A stretch of 64,000 nt of DNA, from contig NZ_JAIQDG010000002.1 in NCBI RefSeq assembly GCF_020037125.1, positions 1 through 64,000 of the forward strand, written 5' to 3'. Positions 8,652 to 17,145 of this stretch are shown here, piece after piece; position 1 is the stretch's first letter; each line of letters starts with the position of its first letter. This DNA comes from Myxococcus sp. RHSTA-1-4. Its GTDB lineage: Bacteria > Myxococcota > Myxococcia > Myxococcales > Myxococcaceae. Both the position numbers and the translations under genes were made by a program. The notes below the pieces were generated by a model, which saw only the letters and a program-made list of their open reading frames with translations, searched no databases and had not been told where the DNA came from.

Positions 8652-10217
8652 GTGACCCAGGCACCCGCACCCTTGCAGAGCCGCTTCGAGGTCCACGACC
8701 GGAAGCAGTTCGAGATAAAGCTCGAGTACCAGCCCTCGGGCGTGGATGAGACGCGCTACGTCGTGGAGGCGTACCTCTTCCTGCCCGGGAGCCTGAACAT
8801 CGACGCGGAGACGTACCCGCGCGCGGACTTCTACGCGGACATCCACAACTACGTGCGCTTCAAGACGCCGGTGATGGCGGTCGAGGAGCTGCTGACGTCG
8901 GACGCCTCGCCGCTGGTGAGGCTGGAGGCGTGGCTGCGCACGGGGATGGGCACGGAAGGGGACGTCGTCTACCAGGCGAAGCTGCTGTCGTGCGTGCTGC
9001 GCGGGACGCTGCGCCGGTTCGCCGTGGACGTGGAGTCCCGCTGCGAGGGACGCACCCCCCCGCCGGCCGAGGCGGGCGCGGCGCTGGAGGCGGACGTCCG
9101 GGCGATGCAGGCCGGGGTGACGCGGGTGCTGGAGCGCTTCCGCGCGTGGCTGCGCGCCGTGGGGGAGTTGCGGCTGCAGGAGCGCTCGCGCGCGTCGCTG
9201 CGGCTGGTGGACGAGTACGTCAGCCTGCTGGTGGAGGGCGGCTTCCGGCGCTCCGTGGCGGACATGAAGGCGCTGCCGCGCGAGGAGCCGTGGCTGGGGC
9301 TGCGCAAGGGGCTGATGGAGGCGGTGCTGCGCGAGGAGGCGTACCGCAAGGAGCACCAGCTTCGCAGCGTGCTGAGCCCCACCGGGGACAACGAGGAGTA
9401 CATCCAGCGGCTGGGCTTCCTGAAGAAGTTCTGCATGAACGTGCTCTTCCTGTCCTCGAAGCGGAAGCAGAAGCGGCAGGGCTTCGAGGAGATGCTGTTC
9501 GCGTTCGCCGCGGGCGTGGCGATGACGTTCGCCACCGCGGTGGCCTTCTGGGCGCAGGCGAGATTCGCCCAGGCGAGCCTCAACTTCTTCCTCATCCTCG
9601 TCGTCGGCTACATGGTGAAGGACCGCATCAAGGAGGGCCTGCGGCGGATGCTCAGCCGCGTGGCGGCCACGCACCTGGCGGACCGGACGGCGGACCTGGT
9701 GGACCCCGTCACCGGGCGCGCCATCGGCACGTGCGAGGAGCGCGTGGACTACGGCTCCGCCGTGAAGGTGCCGGAGTCCGTGGCGGCGCTGCGCCACCGC
9801 GATGACCTGCTCACCGCGACGCAGGGCGAGCTGTCGGAGACGGTCATCCGCTACCGCAAGCACATCGACCTGGACGCGCGGCTGCTGCCACGCACGGAGC
9901 GCGGCCTGTCCGGCGTCACCGACATCCTCCGGCTGAACGTGGGGCGCTTCCTGCGCGACATGGACGAGCCGGAGCTGGCGCTGGAATACGTGGACCTGGA
10001 GGACCTGTCCGTGGGCCTCATCCGTGGCGCGAAGCGTTATCCAGTGGACGTGGTGTTCCGCTTCACCGTGGAGGAGGAGGAGAGGGACCGGCGGCAGGAG
10101 ACGACGCAGCTCGTCCGGCTGGTGCTGGACCGCAATGGCATCCAGCGCATGCAGCACTTCCTGGAGCCGTCTCCGGGGACGCCGCCTGGGCCCGTGCCCT
10201 GGCGGTCGGCCGCCTGA
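8652..10217 (+). CDS. Conserved-looking membrane protein, unknown function
   Basis: A 521-residue protein that starts at GTG. The first about 270 residues are soluble and charged, including a helical stretch near residues 130-230. Two membrane segments then lie at about residues 280-325 (FAAGVAMTFATAVAFWA and NFFLILVVGYMV). The C-terminal about 190 residues are charged and presumably cytoplasmic. No catalytic motif was recognised. It lies 54 bases before a HAD hydrolase on the same strand and may be co-transcribed with it. I do not know its role. Confidence 0.65.
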   Translation: MTQAPAPLQSRFEVHDRKQFEIKLEYQPSGVDETRYVVEAYLFLPGSLNIDAETYPRADFYADIHNYVRFKTPVMAVEELLTSDASPLVRLEAWLRTGMGTEGDVVYQAKLLSCVLRGTLRRFAVDVESRCEGRTPPPAEAGAALEADVRAMQAGVTRVLERFRAWLRAVGELRLQERSRASLRLVDEYVSLLVEGGFRRSVADMKALPREEPWLGLRKGLMEAVLREEAYRKEHQLRSVLSPTGDNEEYIQRLGFLKKFCMNVLFLSSKRKQKRQGFEEMLFAFAAGVAMTFATAVAFWAQARFAQASLNFFLILVVGYMVKDRIKEGLRRMLSRVAATHLADRTADLVDPVTGRAIGTCEERVDYGSAVKVPESVAALRHRDDLLTATQGELSETVIRYRKHIDLDARLLPRTERGLSGVTDILRLNVGRFLRDMDEPELALEYVDLEDLSVGLIRGAKRYPVDVVFRFTVEEEERDRRQETTQLVRLVLDRNGIQRMQHFLEPSPGTPPGPVPWRSAA

Positions 10218-10271
10218 GCGGCGCGGTTTCGGCGGCGCCCTCGCGCGGGCGCGGGTAATCTCCCCGCGCTC

Positions 10272-11018
10272 ATGGCCTACGACGACTTCAAGAAGCGCAT
10301 CCGTGACGACTGGCGGGACACCCTGCGTGGCATCCTGACGCGGGCCCGCTCGCTCGGTCCCCGGGGAGTGCTGGCGTTCGACCTGGACTCCACCCTCTTC
10401 GACAACCGCCCCCGGCAGGCCCGCATCCTCCGCGAGTACGGCGCCTCGCGCGCCCTGGACGCACTGAGCGTCTGCGCGCCCCACCACTGGGTGACGGGCT
10501 GGGACATGCGCGAGGCCATGCGGGCCTGTGGCCTGGACGAGGCCCAGATTGAGGCCCACTTCCCCGAGGCCCGCCGCTTCTGGGTGGAGCGCTTCTTCAC
10601 CAGCGACTACTGCCTGGAGGACGTGGCGATTGAAGGCGCCGCCGCGTTCACCCACGCCGTGGTGGCGACGGGCGCGCTGCTCGTCTACGTGACGGGCCGG
10701 CACGAGGGCATGCGGACGGGCTCCGTCTCCTGCATGGAGAAGCACGGCCTGGCGCTCCCGGACGAGCAGCGGGTGCACCTCTTCATGAAGCCCACGCTCA
10801 AGGAGGACGACGACGCCTTCAAGCGCGACGCCCACGCGAGGCTGGGCCGGCTGGGGGCCGTGGTGGCCGCCTTCGACAACGAGCCCACCCACGCCAACGA
10901 CTACCGGCGGAAGTTTCCAGAGGCCACCGTCATCCATCTGGCGACGGACCACTCGGGCCGCCCCGTGGAGTTGCTGGACGGCGTCATTTCCGTCCCGCAC
11001 TTCGCACTCGATTCGTGA
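10272..11018 (+). CDS. HAD-superfamily hydrolase
   Basis: A 248-residue cytoplasmic protein. HAD motif I is DLDSTLFDN near residue 37, with the nucleophile and acid Asp both present. Motif II is VTGRHEG near residue 140, and motif III/IV is Lys-containing with AFDNEPTHAND near residue 200. The family transfers phosphoryl groups from small molecules; the substrate is unknown. The stop codon is followed within 5 bases by a perfect hairpin (11023-11045), so this gene probably ends its transcription unit before the pyruvate dehydrogenase operon. Confidence 0.75.
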   Translation: MAYDDFKKRIRDDWRDTLRGILTRARSLGPRGVLAFDLDSTLFDNRPRQARILREYGASRALDALSVCAPHHWVTGWDMREAMRACGLDEAQIEAHFPEARRFWVERFFTSDYCLEDVAIEGAAAFTHAVVATGALLVYVTGRHEGMRTGSVSCMEKHGLALPDEQRVHLFMKPTLKEDDDAFKRDAHARLGRLGAVVAAFDNEPTHANDYRRKFPEATVIHLATDHSGRPVELLDGVISVPHFALDS

Positions 11019-11022
11019 CGCA

Positions 11023-11045
11023 CCGCGCCTGAAAGACAGGCGCGG
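11023..11045 (+). terminator. Perfect 9-bp hairpin after the HAD gene
   Basis: CCGCGCCTG and CAGGCGCGG are exact inverse complements with a 5-base AAAGA loop, beginning 5 bases after the HAD stop. The T tract is poor, as often seen in very GC-rich genomes. It separates the HAD gene from the pdh promoter region. Confidence 0.6.
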
Positions 11046-11066
11046 CACAGAATGGTTTGTATCGCT

Positions 11067-11094
11067 TTGAAGTCCCCCAGCCGCGCGCTATGAG
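11067..11094 (+). promoter_or_regulatory. Candidate sigma-70 promoter for the pdh operon
   Basis: TTGAAG (11067-11072) and TATGAG (11089-11094) are separated by 16 bases, each matching four of six consensus bases. The predicted start would be near 11101, about 50 bases before the E1 alpha start codon. It lies just past a terminator hairpin, where a promoter is expected. This is a consensus match only. Confidence 0.4.
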
Positions 11095-11153
11095 GCGCAC
11101 GGCATTCGCCGCCCCGGGAATGACAGGGGCGGCCTGCATGGAGGCATTCCGCG

Positions 11154-12278
11154 GTGGCCAGCCCGTACTCGAAGGAACAGCTGTTGACGATGTACCGGAA
11201 GATGTACCTCATCCGCCGCTTCGAGGAGCGCGCGGGTCAGCAGTACACGCTGGGGAAGATCGCCGGCTTCTGCCACCTCTACATCGGCCAGGAGGCCGTG
11301 GCGGTGGGCCCCAACGAGGCCCTCCGTCCGGACGACTACATGCTGAGCGCGTACCGCGACCACGGCCAGCCGCTGGCCCGTGGCAGTGACGCGGGCATGG
11401 TGATGGCGGAGCTGTTCGGCCGCGGCACCGGCTACAGCAAGGGCAAGGGCGGCTCGATGCACATCTTCGACATCGAGCACCACTTCTACGGCGGCTACGG
11501 CATCGTCGGCGGGCAGATTCCGCTCGCCGCGGGCATGGCCTTCGCCAGCCGCTACCGGAACGAGGACCGCGTCACGGTCTGCTACTTCGGCGACGCGGCC
11601 GCCAACCAGGGCTCCTTCCACGAGACGTTCAACATGGCGTCCAAGTGGAAGCTGCCGGTCATCTACATCTGCGAGAACAACCGCTACGGCATGGGCACGG
11701 CCATCTCCCGCACGTCCGCGGTGCCCGAAATCCACAAGCGCGCCGCGGCCTACGGCATGCGCGGCGAGCCGGTGGACGGCATGGACTGCCTGAAGATGTA
11801 CGAGGCGGTGAAGGACGCCGCCGCGTACTGCCGCGCGGGCAAGGGCCCCGTGCTGCTGGAGGCCAACACGTACCGCTTCCGCGGCCACTCCATGGCGGAC
11901 CCCGCCACCTACCGCTCCAAGCAGGAGGTGGAGGAGGAGCGCAAGAACGACCCCATCCCCAAGCTGCGCGACTACACGCTCAAGCAGGGGCTGGCCCAGG
12001 ACGCGGAGTTCGAGGCGATTGAAGAGGAAGTGAAGGCGGTGGTGGATGCCGCGGTGAAGTTCGCGGACGAGTCCCCGGAGCCTGGCCTGGACGAGCTGTG
12101 GCGGGACACCATCGTCGCGGAGGGCGAGGAGGACGTGCGTCCCCGCGAGCGCGTGCTGGGCGTGAAGGTGACCCACTGGCCGAAGTACCCGAGCGGCCAG
12201 GAGCTGAAGGTGACGTGGGACCTCGAGCCCCGCGAGCAGGCCGAGCAGGCTGACAAGAAGGCGGGCCTGAGCCGCTAG
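11154..12278 (+). CDS. pdhA: Pyruvate dehydrogenase E1 component, alpha subunit
   Basis: A 374-residue protein of normal length for the E1 alpha subunit of the heterotetrameric pyruvate dehydrogenase. The thiamine-diphosphate motif runs from GDAAANQGSF near residue 142 to ENNRYGMG about 28 residues later. The phosphorylation-loop-like region RFRGHSMADPATYR is near residue 240. With E1 beta it decarboxylates pyruvate and acetylates the lipoyl arm of E2. The start is GTG at 11154 with GGAGG 9 bases upstream; the nearby ATG at 11138 is out of frame. It is the first gene of pdhA-pdhB-pdhC. A branched-chain 2-oxoacid specificity cannot be excluded by eye. Confidence 0.93.
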   Translation: MASPYSKEQLLTMYRKMYLIRRFEERAGQQYTLGKIAGFCHLYIGQEAVAVGPNEALRPDDYMLSAYRDHGQPLARGSDAGMVMAELFGRGTGYSKGKGGSMHIFDIEHHFYGGYGIVGGQIPLAAGMAFASRYRNEDRVTVCYFGDAAANQGSFHETFNMASKWKLPVIYICENNRYGMGTAISRTSAVPEIHKRAAAYGMRGEPVDGMDCLKMYEAVKDAAAYCRAGKGPVLLEANTYRFRGHSMADPATYRSKQEVEEERKNDPIPKLRDYTLKQGLAQDAEFEAIEEEVKAVVDAAVKFADESPEPGLDELWRDTIVAEGEEDVRPRERVLGVKVTHWPKYPSGQELKVTWDLEPREQAEQADKKAGLSR

Positions 12279-12331
12279 CGCTCCCTCGCCCTGGACCCCA
12301 ACCCTTTTTCGATTTCCCTTCGGAGCCGACG

Positions 12332-13318
12332 ATGCCCGAGTTGATGTACCGCGAGGCGCTGAACCAGGCGCTCGCCGAGGAGATGGAGCGCGACGCCAAC
12401 GTCTTCCTGATTGGTGAGGAGGTGGGCCGCTACAACGGCGCCTTCAAGGTGTCGCAGGGACTGCTGGACCGGTTCGGGAGCGCGCGCATCATCGACGCGC
12501 CCATCTCCGAGCTGGGCTTCGCCGGCATGAGCGTGGGCGCGGCCATGGTGGGCCTGCGGCCCGTGGTGGAGATGATGACCTGGAACTTCGCGATTCTCGC
12601 GATGGACCAGATCGTCAACAACGCGGCCAAGCTGCGGCACATGTCGGGCGGCCAGCTCCGCTGCCCGATTGTCTTCCGCGGTCCCGGCGGCGCGGGCGGC
12701 CGGCTGTCCAGCCAGCACAGCCAGGCGCTGGAGGCCAACTACGCCCACTTCCCGGGCCTGAAGGTGATTGCCCCGGCCACCCCGGCGGACGCCAAGGGCA
12801 TGCTCAAGGCGGCCATCCGGGACGAGAACCCCGTCATCATGTTCGAGGGCGAGCGGCTCTACGCGCTCAAGGGCGAGGTGCCCGAGGGCGAGCACGTGGT
12901 GCCCATCGGCAAGGCGGACGTGAAGCGCGAGGGCACGGACGTCACCATCATCACCTGGAGCCGCATGTACTACTTCTGCATGGAGGCGGCCGAGCAGCTC
13001 GCCCAGGAGGGCATCTCCGCGGAGGTGCTGGACCTGCGCACGCTGAGGCCGCTGGACGAGGAGGCCATCCTCGCCAGCGTGCGGAAGACGAACCGCGTGG
13101 TCATCGTCGAGGAGGGTTGGGCCCTCGCGGGCGTGGGCGCCTCGGTGGTGGACATCATCCAGTCGAAGGCGTTCGACGACCTGGACGCGCCGGTGGAGCG
13201 CGTGACGGGGCTCGACGTGAACATGTCCTACGCGGCGAACCTGGAGAACGCGACCCAGCCGGACGCGCCCAAGATCATCGCCGCGGTCAAGAAGGTGCTG
13301 TACCGCGAGGGAGCCTGA
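12332..13318 (+). CDS. pdhB: Pyruvate dehydrogenase E1 component, beta subunit
   Basis: A 328-residue protein with the pyrimidine-binding fold and C-terminal transketolase domain of E1 beta. Motifs include YREALNQALAEEM at the N-terminus, GEEVGRYNGAFKVS near residue 29, GPGGAGGRLSSQHSQ near 115 and VIVEEGWALAGVGA near 260. It partners with the alpha subunit encoded 53 bases upstream. The E2 gene starts 6 bases after its stop, so the operon is tight. The E3 dihydrolipoamide dehydrogenase gene is not in this window. Confidence 0.93.
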   Translation: MPELMYREALNQALAEEMERDANVFLIGEEVGRYNGAFKVSQGLLDRFGSARIIDAPISELGFAGMSVGAAMVGLRPVVEMMTWNFAILAMDQIVNNAAKLRHMSGGQLRCPIVFRGPGGAGGRLSSQHSQALEANYAHFPGLKVIAPATPADAKGMLKAAIRDENPVIMFEGERLYALKGEVPEGEHVVPIGKADVKREGTDVTIITWSRMYYFCMEAAEQLAQEGISAEVLDLRTLRPLDEEAILASVRKTNRVVIVEEGWALAGVGASVVDIIQSKAFDDLDAPVERVTGLDVNMSYAANLENATQPDAPKIIAAVKKVLYREGA

Positions 13319-13324
13319 ACGCGT

Positions 13325-14950
13325 ATGGCCATACCCATCCAGATGCCCAGCCTTTCCCCGACGATGAAGGAGGGGAAGATCGTCAAGTGGCTCAAGAAGG
13401 TGGGCGACAAGGTCTCCTCCGGTGAGGCGGTCGCCGAGGTGGAGACGGACAAGTCCAACCTCGAAATCGAGGCCTACGACGACGGCTACCTCCTGCAGAT
13501 TGTCGTCGGCGAGGACCAGATGGCCGCCGTGGGCGCGCCCATCGCGTTCCTCGGCGCCAAGGGGGAGAAGGTGGAGGCCGGCAAGGCCGCCGCCGCGCCT
13601 GCTCCGAAGCCCGCGGAGGCCCCCGCCGCCGCGAAGCCTCCGGCCCCGCCGGCCCCCGCTCCCACGCCTCCCGCCGCGCCTGCCGCCGGTGGTGGCGGCC
13701 GTATCGCCGTGGCCATGCCGTCGCTCTCCCCGACGATGAAGGAGGGGAAGATCGTCAAGTGGCTCAAGAAGGTGGGCGACAAGGTCTCCTCCGGCGACGC
13801 CATCGCCGAGCTGGAGACGGACAAGTCCAACCTCGAAATCGAGGCCTACGACGACGGCACGCTGTCGGAAATCGTCGTCGGTGAGAACCAGACGGCGGCC
13901 GTGGGCGCGCCCATCGCGTACCTCACCGGCAAGGCGGGCAAGGCGGCTCCGGCTCCGGCGGCCGCCCAGGCTCCGGCGGCTCCGGCTCCCGCCGCGAAGG
14001 CGCCCGCGGCTCCGGCCGGTGGGCAGGTGGTGCCGCTGCGCCGCGAGGAGCCCGCCGTGGCGGGTGGGCGCCGGCTGCGTGCCAGCCCGCTGGCGAAGAA
14101 GATTGCCCGCGAGCGGGGCCTGGACATCACCCAGGTGCACGGCTCCGGCCCCTCGGGCCGCGTGGTGAAGCGCGACATCGAGGAGGCGCTGGCCAGGGGC
14201 GTCGCGGCTCCGGCGGCGGCGAAGAAGGCCCCGGCGGCGGTGCCCGGCGCGCGTCCGGCACCCGGCGTCCGGCCCGAGCCGCAGGTGGTGCCCCTCACGT
14301 CCATGCGCAAGGTCATCGCGCAGCGGATGACCGAGGTGAAGCCCGGCGTGCCGCACTTCTATCTCACCATCGAGGTGGAGATGGACGCCGCGGTGAAGGT
14401 CCGCGAGGAGGCCAAGGCGATGGACCTCAAGGTCTCCGTCAATGACCTCATCGTGAAGGCCGTGGCCATGGCGGTGCGCCGCTACCCGAAGATCAACGTG
14501 TCCCTGCAAGGGGACCAGGTCGTCCAGTACAACACCGTGGACGTGGGCATCGCGGTGGCGCTGGAGGAGGGCCTCATCACCCCCATCCTCCGCGACGCGG
14601 ACCAGAAGGGGATGCAGGCCATCTCCACCGAGGTGCGCGAGCTGGCCGAGCGCGCCCGCAAGCGGGCCCTCAAGCCGGACGAGTACACGGGCGGCTCCAT
14701 CACCGTCAGCAACCTGGGCATGTACGGCATCGACCAGTTCGTCGCCGTCATCAACCCGCCGCAGGCGTCCATCCTCGCGGTGGGCGCGGTGGCCGACAAG
14801 GCGGTGGTCGTCAACGGGCAGCTCGCGGTGCGCAAGATGATGACGGCCACGCTGTCGTGTGACCACCGCGTCATCGACGGCGCCATCGGCGCCGAGTTCC
14901 TGCGCGAGCTGCGCGGCCTGCTCGAGCACCCCACGCGGCTGCTCTTCTAG
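13325..14950 (+). CDS. pdhC: Dihydrolipoamide acetyltransferase (E2 of pyruvate dehydrogenase) with two lipoyl domains
   Basis: A 541-residue protein. Lipoyl domain 1 is at about residues 1-80 with the lipoyl Lys at 43 (ETDKSN); lipoyl domain 2 is at about 126-205 with Lys 167 in the same context. Ala/Pro-rich flexible linkers follow each. The E1/E3-binding domain is at about 250-290 (RASPLAKKIARERG). The catalytic domain fills the rest and has the HRVIDG active-site motif near residue 517. It transfers the acetyl group from the lipoyl arm to CoA. The two lipoyl domains are nearly identical even in DNA, suggesting recent duplication or gene conversion. Confidence 0.95.
   Translation: MAIPIQMPSLSPTMKEGKIVKWLKKVGDKVSSGEAVAEVETDKSNLEIEAYDDGYLLQIVVGEDQMAAVGAPIAFLGAKGEKVEAGKAAAAPAPKPAEAPAAAKPPAPPAPAPTPPAAPAAGGGGRIAVAMPSLSPTMKEGKIVKWLKKVGDKVSSGDAIAELETDKSNLEIEAYDDGTLSEIVVGENQTAAVGAPIAYLTGKAGKAAPAPAAAQAPAAPAPAAKAPAAPAGGQVVPLRREEPAVAGGRRLRASPLAKKIARERGLDITQVHGSGPSGRVVKRDIEEALARGVAAPAAAKKAPAAVPGARPAPGVRPEPQVVPLTSMRKVIAQRMTEVKPGVPHFYLTIEVEMDAAVKVREEAKAMDLKVSVNDLIVKAVAMAVRRYPKINVSLQGDQVVQYNTVDVGIAVALEEGLITPILRDADQKGMQAISTEVRELAERARKRALKPDEYTGGSITVSNLGMYGIDQFVAVINPPQASILAVGAVADKAVVVNGQLAVRKMMTATLSCDHRVIDGAIGAEFLRELRGLLEHPTRLLF
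13343..13924 (+). repeat. Internal direct repeat encoding the two lipoyl domains of E2
   Basis: About 205 bases beginning at 13343 recur at 13715, an offset of 372 bases. A core of about 70 bases, starting near 13354 and 13726, looks identical. The two copies are separated by an Ala/Pro linker-coding stretch. Confidence 0.8.
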
Positions 14951-14960
14951 GCCGTTCTCA

Positions 14961-15001
14961 CCCGCCCCCGTGTTCCCTCGCCAGAGGGGCACGGAGGCGG
15001 G
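14961..15001. terminator. Long hairpin between convergent genes
   Basis: Arms CCCGCC/GGCGGG, CCGTG/CACGG and CCCTC/GAGGG pair in register around a short loop, with small internal mismatches. It lies 10 bases after the E2 stop and 13 bases from the stop of the opposing small gene, so it could terminate both strands. Confidence 0.55.
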
Positions 15002-15014
15002 GCAGGGGAGCGCG

Positions 15015-15257
15015 CTACTCCCGCGTCGGCTCCTTCGACTCCTCCATCTCCTGCTCGAGCCGGCGCTGGGCCTGTGTCACCTCCGCCTGCTCCTCGCGCG
15101 GGGTACCGGTGGGCAGGTCATGCTCCTCGCCTCGCGAGCGGCCTTCGATTCCGGGCCAGGGCTCTGGCCGCGTGGCCTGCACGTGCTCGATGTGCTCCAC
15201 GTAGCCCCTCTCTCCGCCCGCGTCGCGCTTCTCCGGGCCCGCCTTCTTCTTCGCCAT
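15015..15257 (-). CDS. Small, highly charged hypothetical protein
   Basis: An 80-residue protein, MAKKKAGPEKRD at the start, very rich in Glu, Arg and Lys with a Glu/Gln helix at the end. It has no Cys, no membrane segment and no known motif. I chose the ATG at 15257 because GGGAGGA lies about 7 bases upstream; a longer in-frame reading toward 15530 has no better start and looks non-coding. It converges on the E2 gene and diverges from the gene at 15435. Function unknown. Confidence 0.55.
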   Translation of the reverse strand: MAKKKAGPEKRDAGGERGYVEHIEHVQATRPEPWPGIEGRSRGEEHDLPTGTPREEQAEVTQAQRRLEQEMEESKEPTRE

Positions 15258-15434
15258 GGTGCTCGTCCTCCCTCGCTGGAATGGACTCCGACTCACTCCG
15301 TGGCGGTAACGGTGGGACGCCTCCCGTGGGCTGACCACCCGCGAGCAGGCGGTATGGCTCGCTCCCACGCCTGCCGGGCGTGCATGGCAAAAAAGCCCGG
15401 CAGCCGACCCGGTTCGCTGCTTAACTTCGTCCCA

Positions 15435-15743
15435 ATGAATGACGACATGACACGCGAACGGCTTGCCCAGGGTGTGTCGGAGTTGGAGTCCCGCGTAGGC
15501 CAGCCGCAACCCCTTGCCCAGTCGCTGCACGAGGCGCTGCTGGGCGCGGTGTTCCCCCTCACCGCCGATGAGCTGACGTGGGTGGCCCGTGAGAACGAGG
15601 CGCCCCCCGTCCTGCTCTCGCTGCTGGGCGGCCTCCCCCGGGGGCTCTTCGCCTCCCTGGACGCCGTGGCCGTGGCCCTGGAGGGGGGCCTGTCCGTCAG
15701 CGACGCTCCCTTGGCGCGGGCGCCTGACGCCCCCACGCGCTGA
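15435..15743 (+). CDS. Small DUF2795-like protein
   Basis: A 102-residue protein. Residues about 40-75 carry the pattern FPLTADELTWVAREN-APP followed by LLSLLGGLP, which matches how I remember DUF2795: a Pro/hydrophobic start, EL..A..N.AP, then a Leu-rich helix ending in LP. That family is short, helical and of unknown role. The start is ATG at 15435; longer in-frame readings would overlap the opposing small gene. About 240 bases without a gene follow it. The family call is from memory of the motif. Confidence 0.55.
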   Translation: MNDDMTRERLAQGVSELESRVGQPQPLAQSLHEALLGAVFPLTADELTWVARENEAPPVLLSLLGGLPRGLFASLDAVAVALEGGLSVSDAPLARAPDAPTR

Positions 15744-15987
15744 AACCCGCCGCGCGCGGACGAGGCTGACAGCTTCGCAAATCCCGCGAGTGCTCCAGCC
15801 TTCACTGACACTGCAGGATTTCCTGGGGAGCCCCCCTTCTCACGGAGGGAGGGCGGGGGATGCGGCGCGTCAGGCACTCCCCGTATGCTGGGGGCGCGCC
15901 GCACCCGGAGAACGGAAGTGGGAGGAGGCGCTATCCTAGGCCCTACCAGCCTGGCCCCCTTGGGACACCCTGGCCAGGAGGAGCGTC

Positions 15988-17145
15988 ATGAACCCGTCTG
16001 AACTCCCCGCGGTGCTCTACGTCGACGACGACGCCCTGAACCTGCGGGTCTTCGACGCGAACTTCGGGCAGCGCTTCCGCATCTTCCGCAGCTCGTCTCC
16101 GAGCGAGGCGCTGGCGTTGCTGGAGCAGCGCCGGGGTGAGATTGGCGTCATCCTCTCGGACCAGCGCATGCCTGGCATGACGGGCGTGGAGCTGCTGGAG
16201 CGCGCGCGCACCATTGCCCCTGACGCCAAGCGCATGCTGGTGACGGCGTACGCGGACATGCAGGCCGTCATCGACGCGGTGAACCGCGGCCAGGTGACGC
16301 GCTACTTCGTCAAGCCGTGGGACCGGGCGGAGCTGCAGGCCGCGCTGGACGACGCGCTGAAGATTGCCCGGCTGGAGCTGCGCATCCGCGAGGTGGAAGG
16401 GCGGATGATGAAGTCCGAGCGTCTGGCCACGCTGGGGCAGGTGACGGCGGGCATCGCCCACGAGCTGATGGGGCCGGTGGGCTACCTCTCGCAGAACGTG
16501 GTGTCGCTGCAGCGCGACCTGGGCAGCGTCATCCAGTACGTGTCGCGCCACCTGCAGTCGGACCCGAACCCGGCGGTGGCGGAGACGGTGGAGGATTTGC
16601 CCGCGCTCATCAAGGACCTGGCGGACGGCGCCGAGCACCTGCGGCAGGTGGCGCTGGGGCTGCGCGCGCAGGCGCGCGGCGAGGACATGGAGTCCACCGC
16701 GGACGTGTCGGAGGTGGTGTCCTTCGCGGTGAAGCTGGCCCGCGCCGAGGTGCGCGACAGGGCGCGGCTGACGAGCAACGGCGACCCGGTGCGCGTCACC
16801 TTCGGGCCGGTGAAGCTGTGCCAGGTGGTGCTCAACCTCATCGTCAACGCGTCGCAGGCCATGGCGGGCACGGGCCGGCAGGGCCTCATCGAGGTGCGGT
16901 GGACGGTGCGTCCGGAGGACGTGGTGCTCACCGTGGCGGACAACGGCTGCGGCATCCCCCTGGAGCTGCAGGACCGCGTCTTCCAGCCGCTCTTCACCAC
17001 CAAGCCGGTGGGCATCGGCACCGGCCTGGGCCTGTCCATCTGCAAGGAGCTGGTGGCGCAGTTCGGAGGGACGCTGCGGCTGTCCTCCACTCCCGGTGAG
17101 GGCACGGAAATCGAAATCACCCTCCGGCGAGCCCCGCCCCTCTGA
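15988..17145 (+). CDS. Receiver-histidine kinase hybrid protein
   Basis: A 385-residue cytoplasmic protein with no membrane segment. An N-terminal receiver domain (about 5-125) has the acidic pair DDD at 11-13 and phospho-acceptor Asp 58 (SDQRMPGM). A histidine kinase core follows with phospho-acceptor His 158 (GIAHELMGP), an intact N box (NLIVNASQAM), G1 (DNGCGIP) and G2 (GTGLGLS). Catalysis therefore looks intact, and the receiver-first layout suggests control of the kinase by another phosphodonor. GGAGGAGC precedes the ATG. The 3' end overlaps the opposing gene by 29 bases. Confidence 0.9.
   Translation: MNPSELPAVLYVDDDALNLRVFDANFGQRFRIFRSSSPSEALALLEQRRGEIGVILSDQRMPGMTGVELLERARTIAPDAKRMLVTAYADMQAVIDAVNRGQVTRYFVKPWDRAELQAALDDALKIARLELRIREVEGRMMKSERLATLGQVTAGIAHELMGPVGYLSQNVVSLQRDLGSVIQYVSRHLQSDPNPAVAETVEDLPALIKDLADGAEHLRQVALGLRAQARGEDMESTADVSEVVSFAVKLARAEVRDRARLTSNGDPVRVTFGPVKLCQVVLNLIVNASQAMAGTGRQGLIEVRWTVRPEDVVLTVADNGCGIPLELQDRVFQPLFTTKPVGIGTGLGLSICKELVAQFGGTLRLSSTPGEGTEIEITLRRAPPL

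Noticed and set aside
8613..11048. A very long open frame on the minus strand opposite the membrane protein and HAD genes.
   Set aside because: It is rich in Arg, His and Gly with no motif, as expected from the shadow of GC-rich genes on the other strand; the plus-strand genes have clear motifs.
12275..14992. A 900-residue minus-strand frame opposite the pdh operon.
   Set aside because: It is a shadow of the E1 beta and E2 genes, with low-complexity His/Arg/Gly composition and no motif.
15744..15987. A gene in the 244-base gap before the receiver-kinase.
   Set aside because: No frame with a start, ribosome site and protein-like composition was seen; it holds only the leader of the downstream gene.
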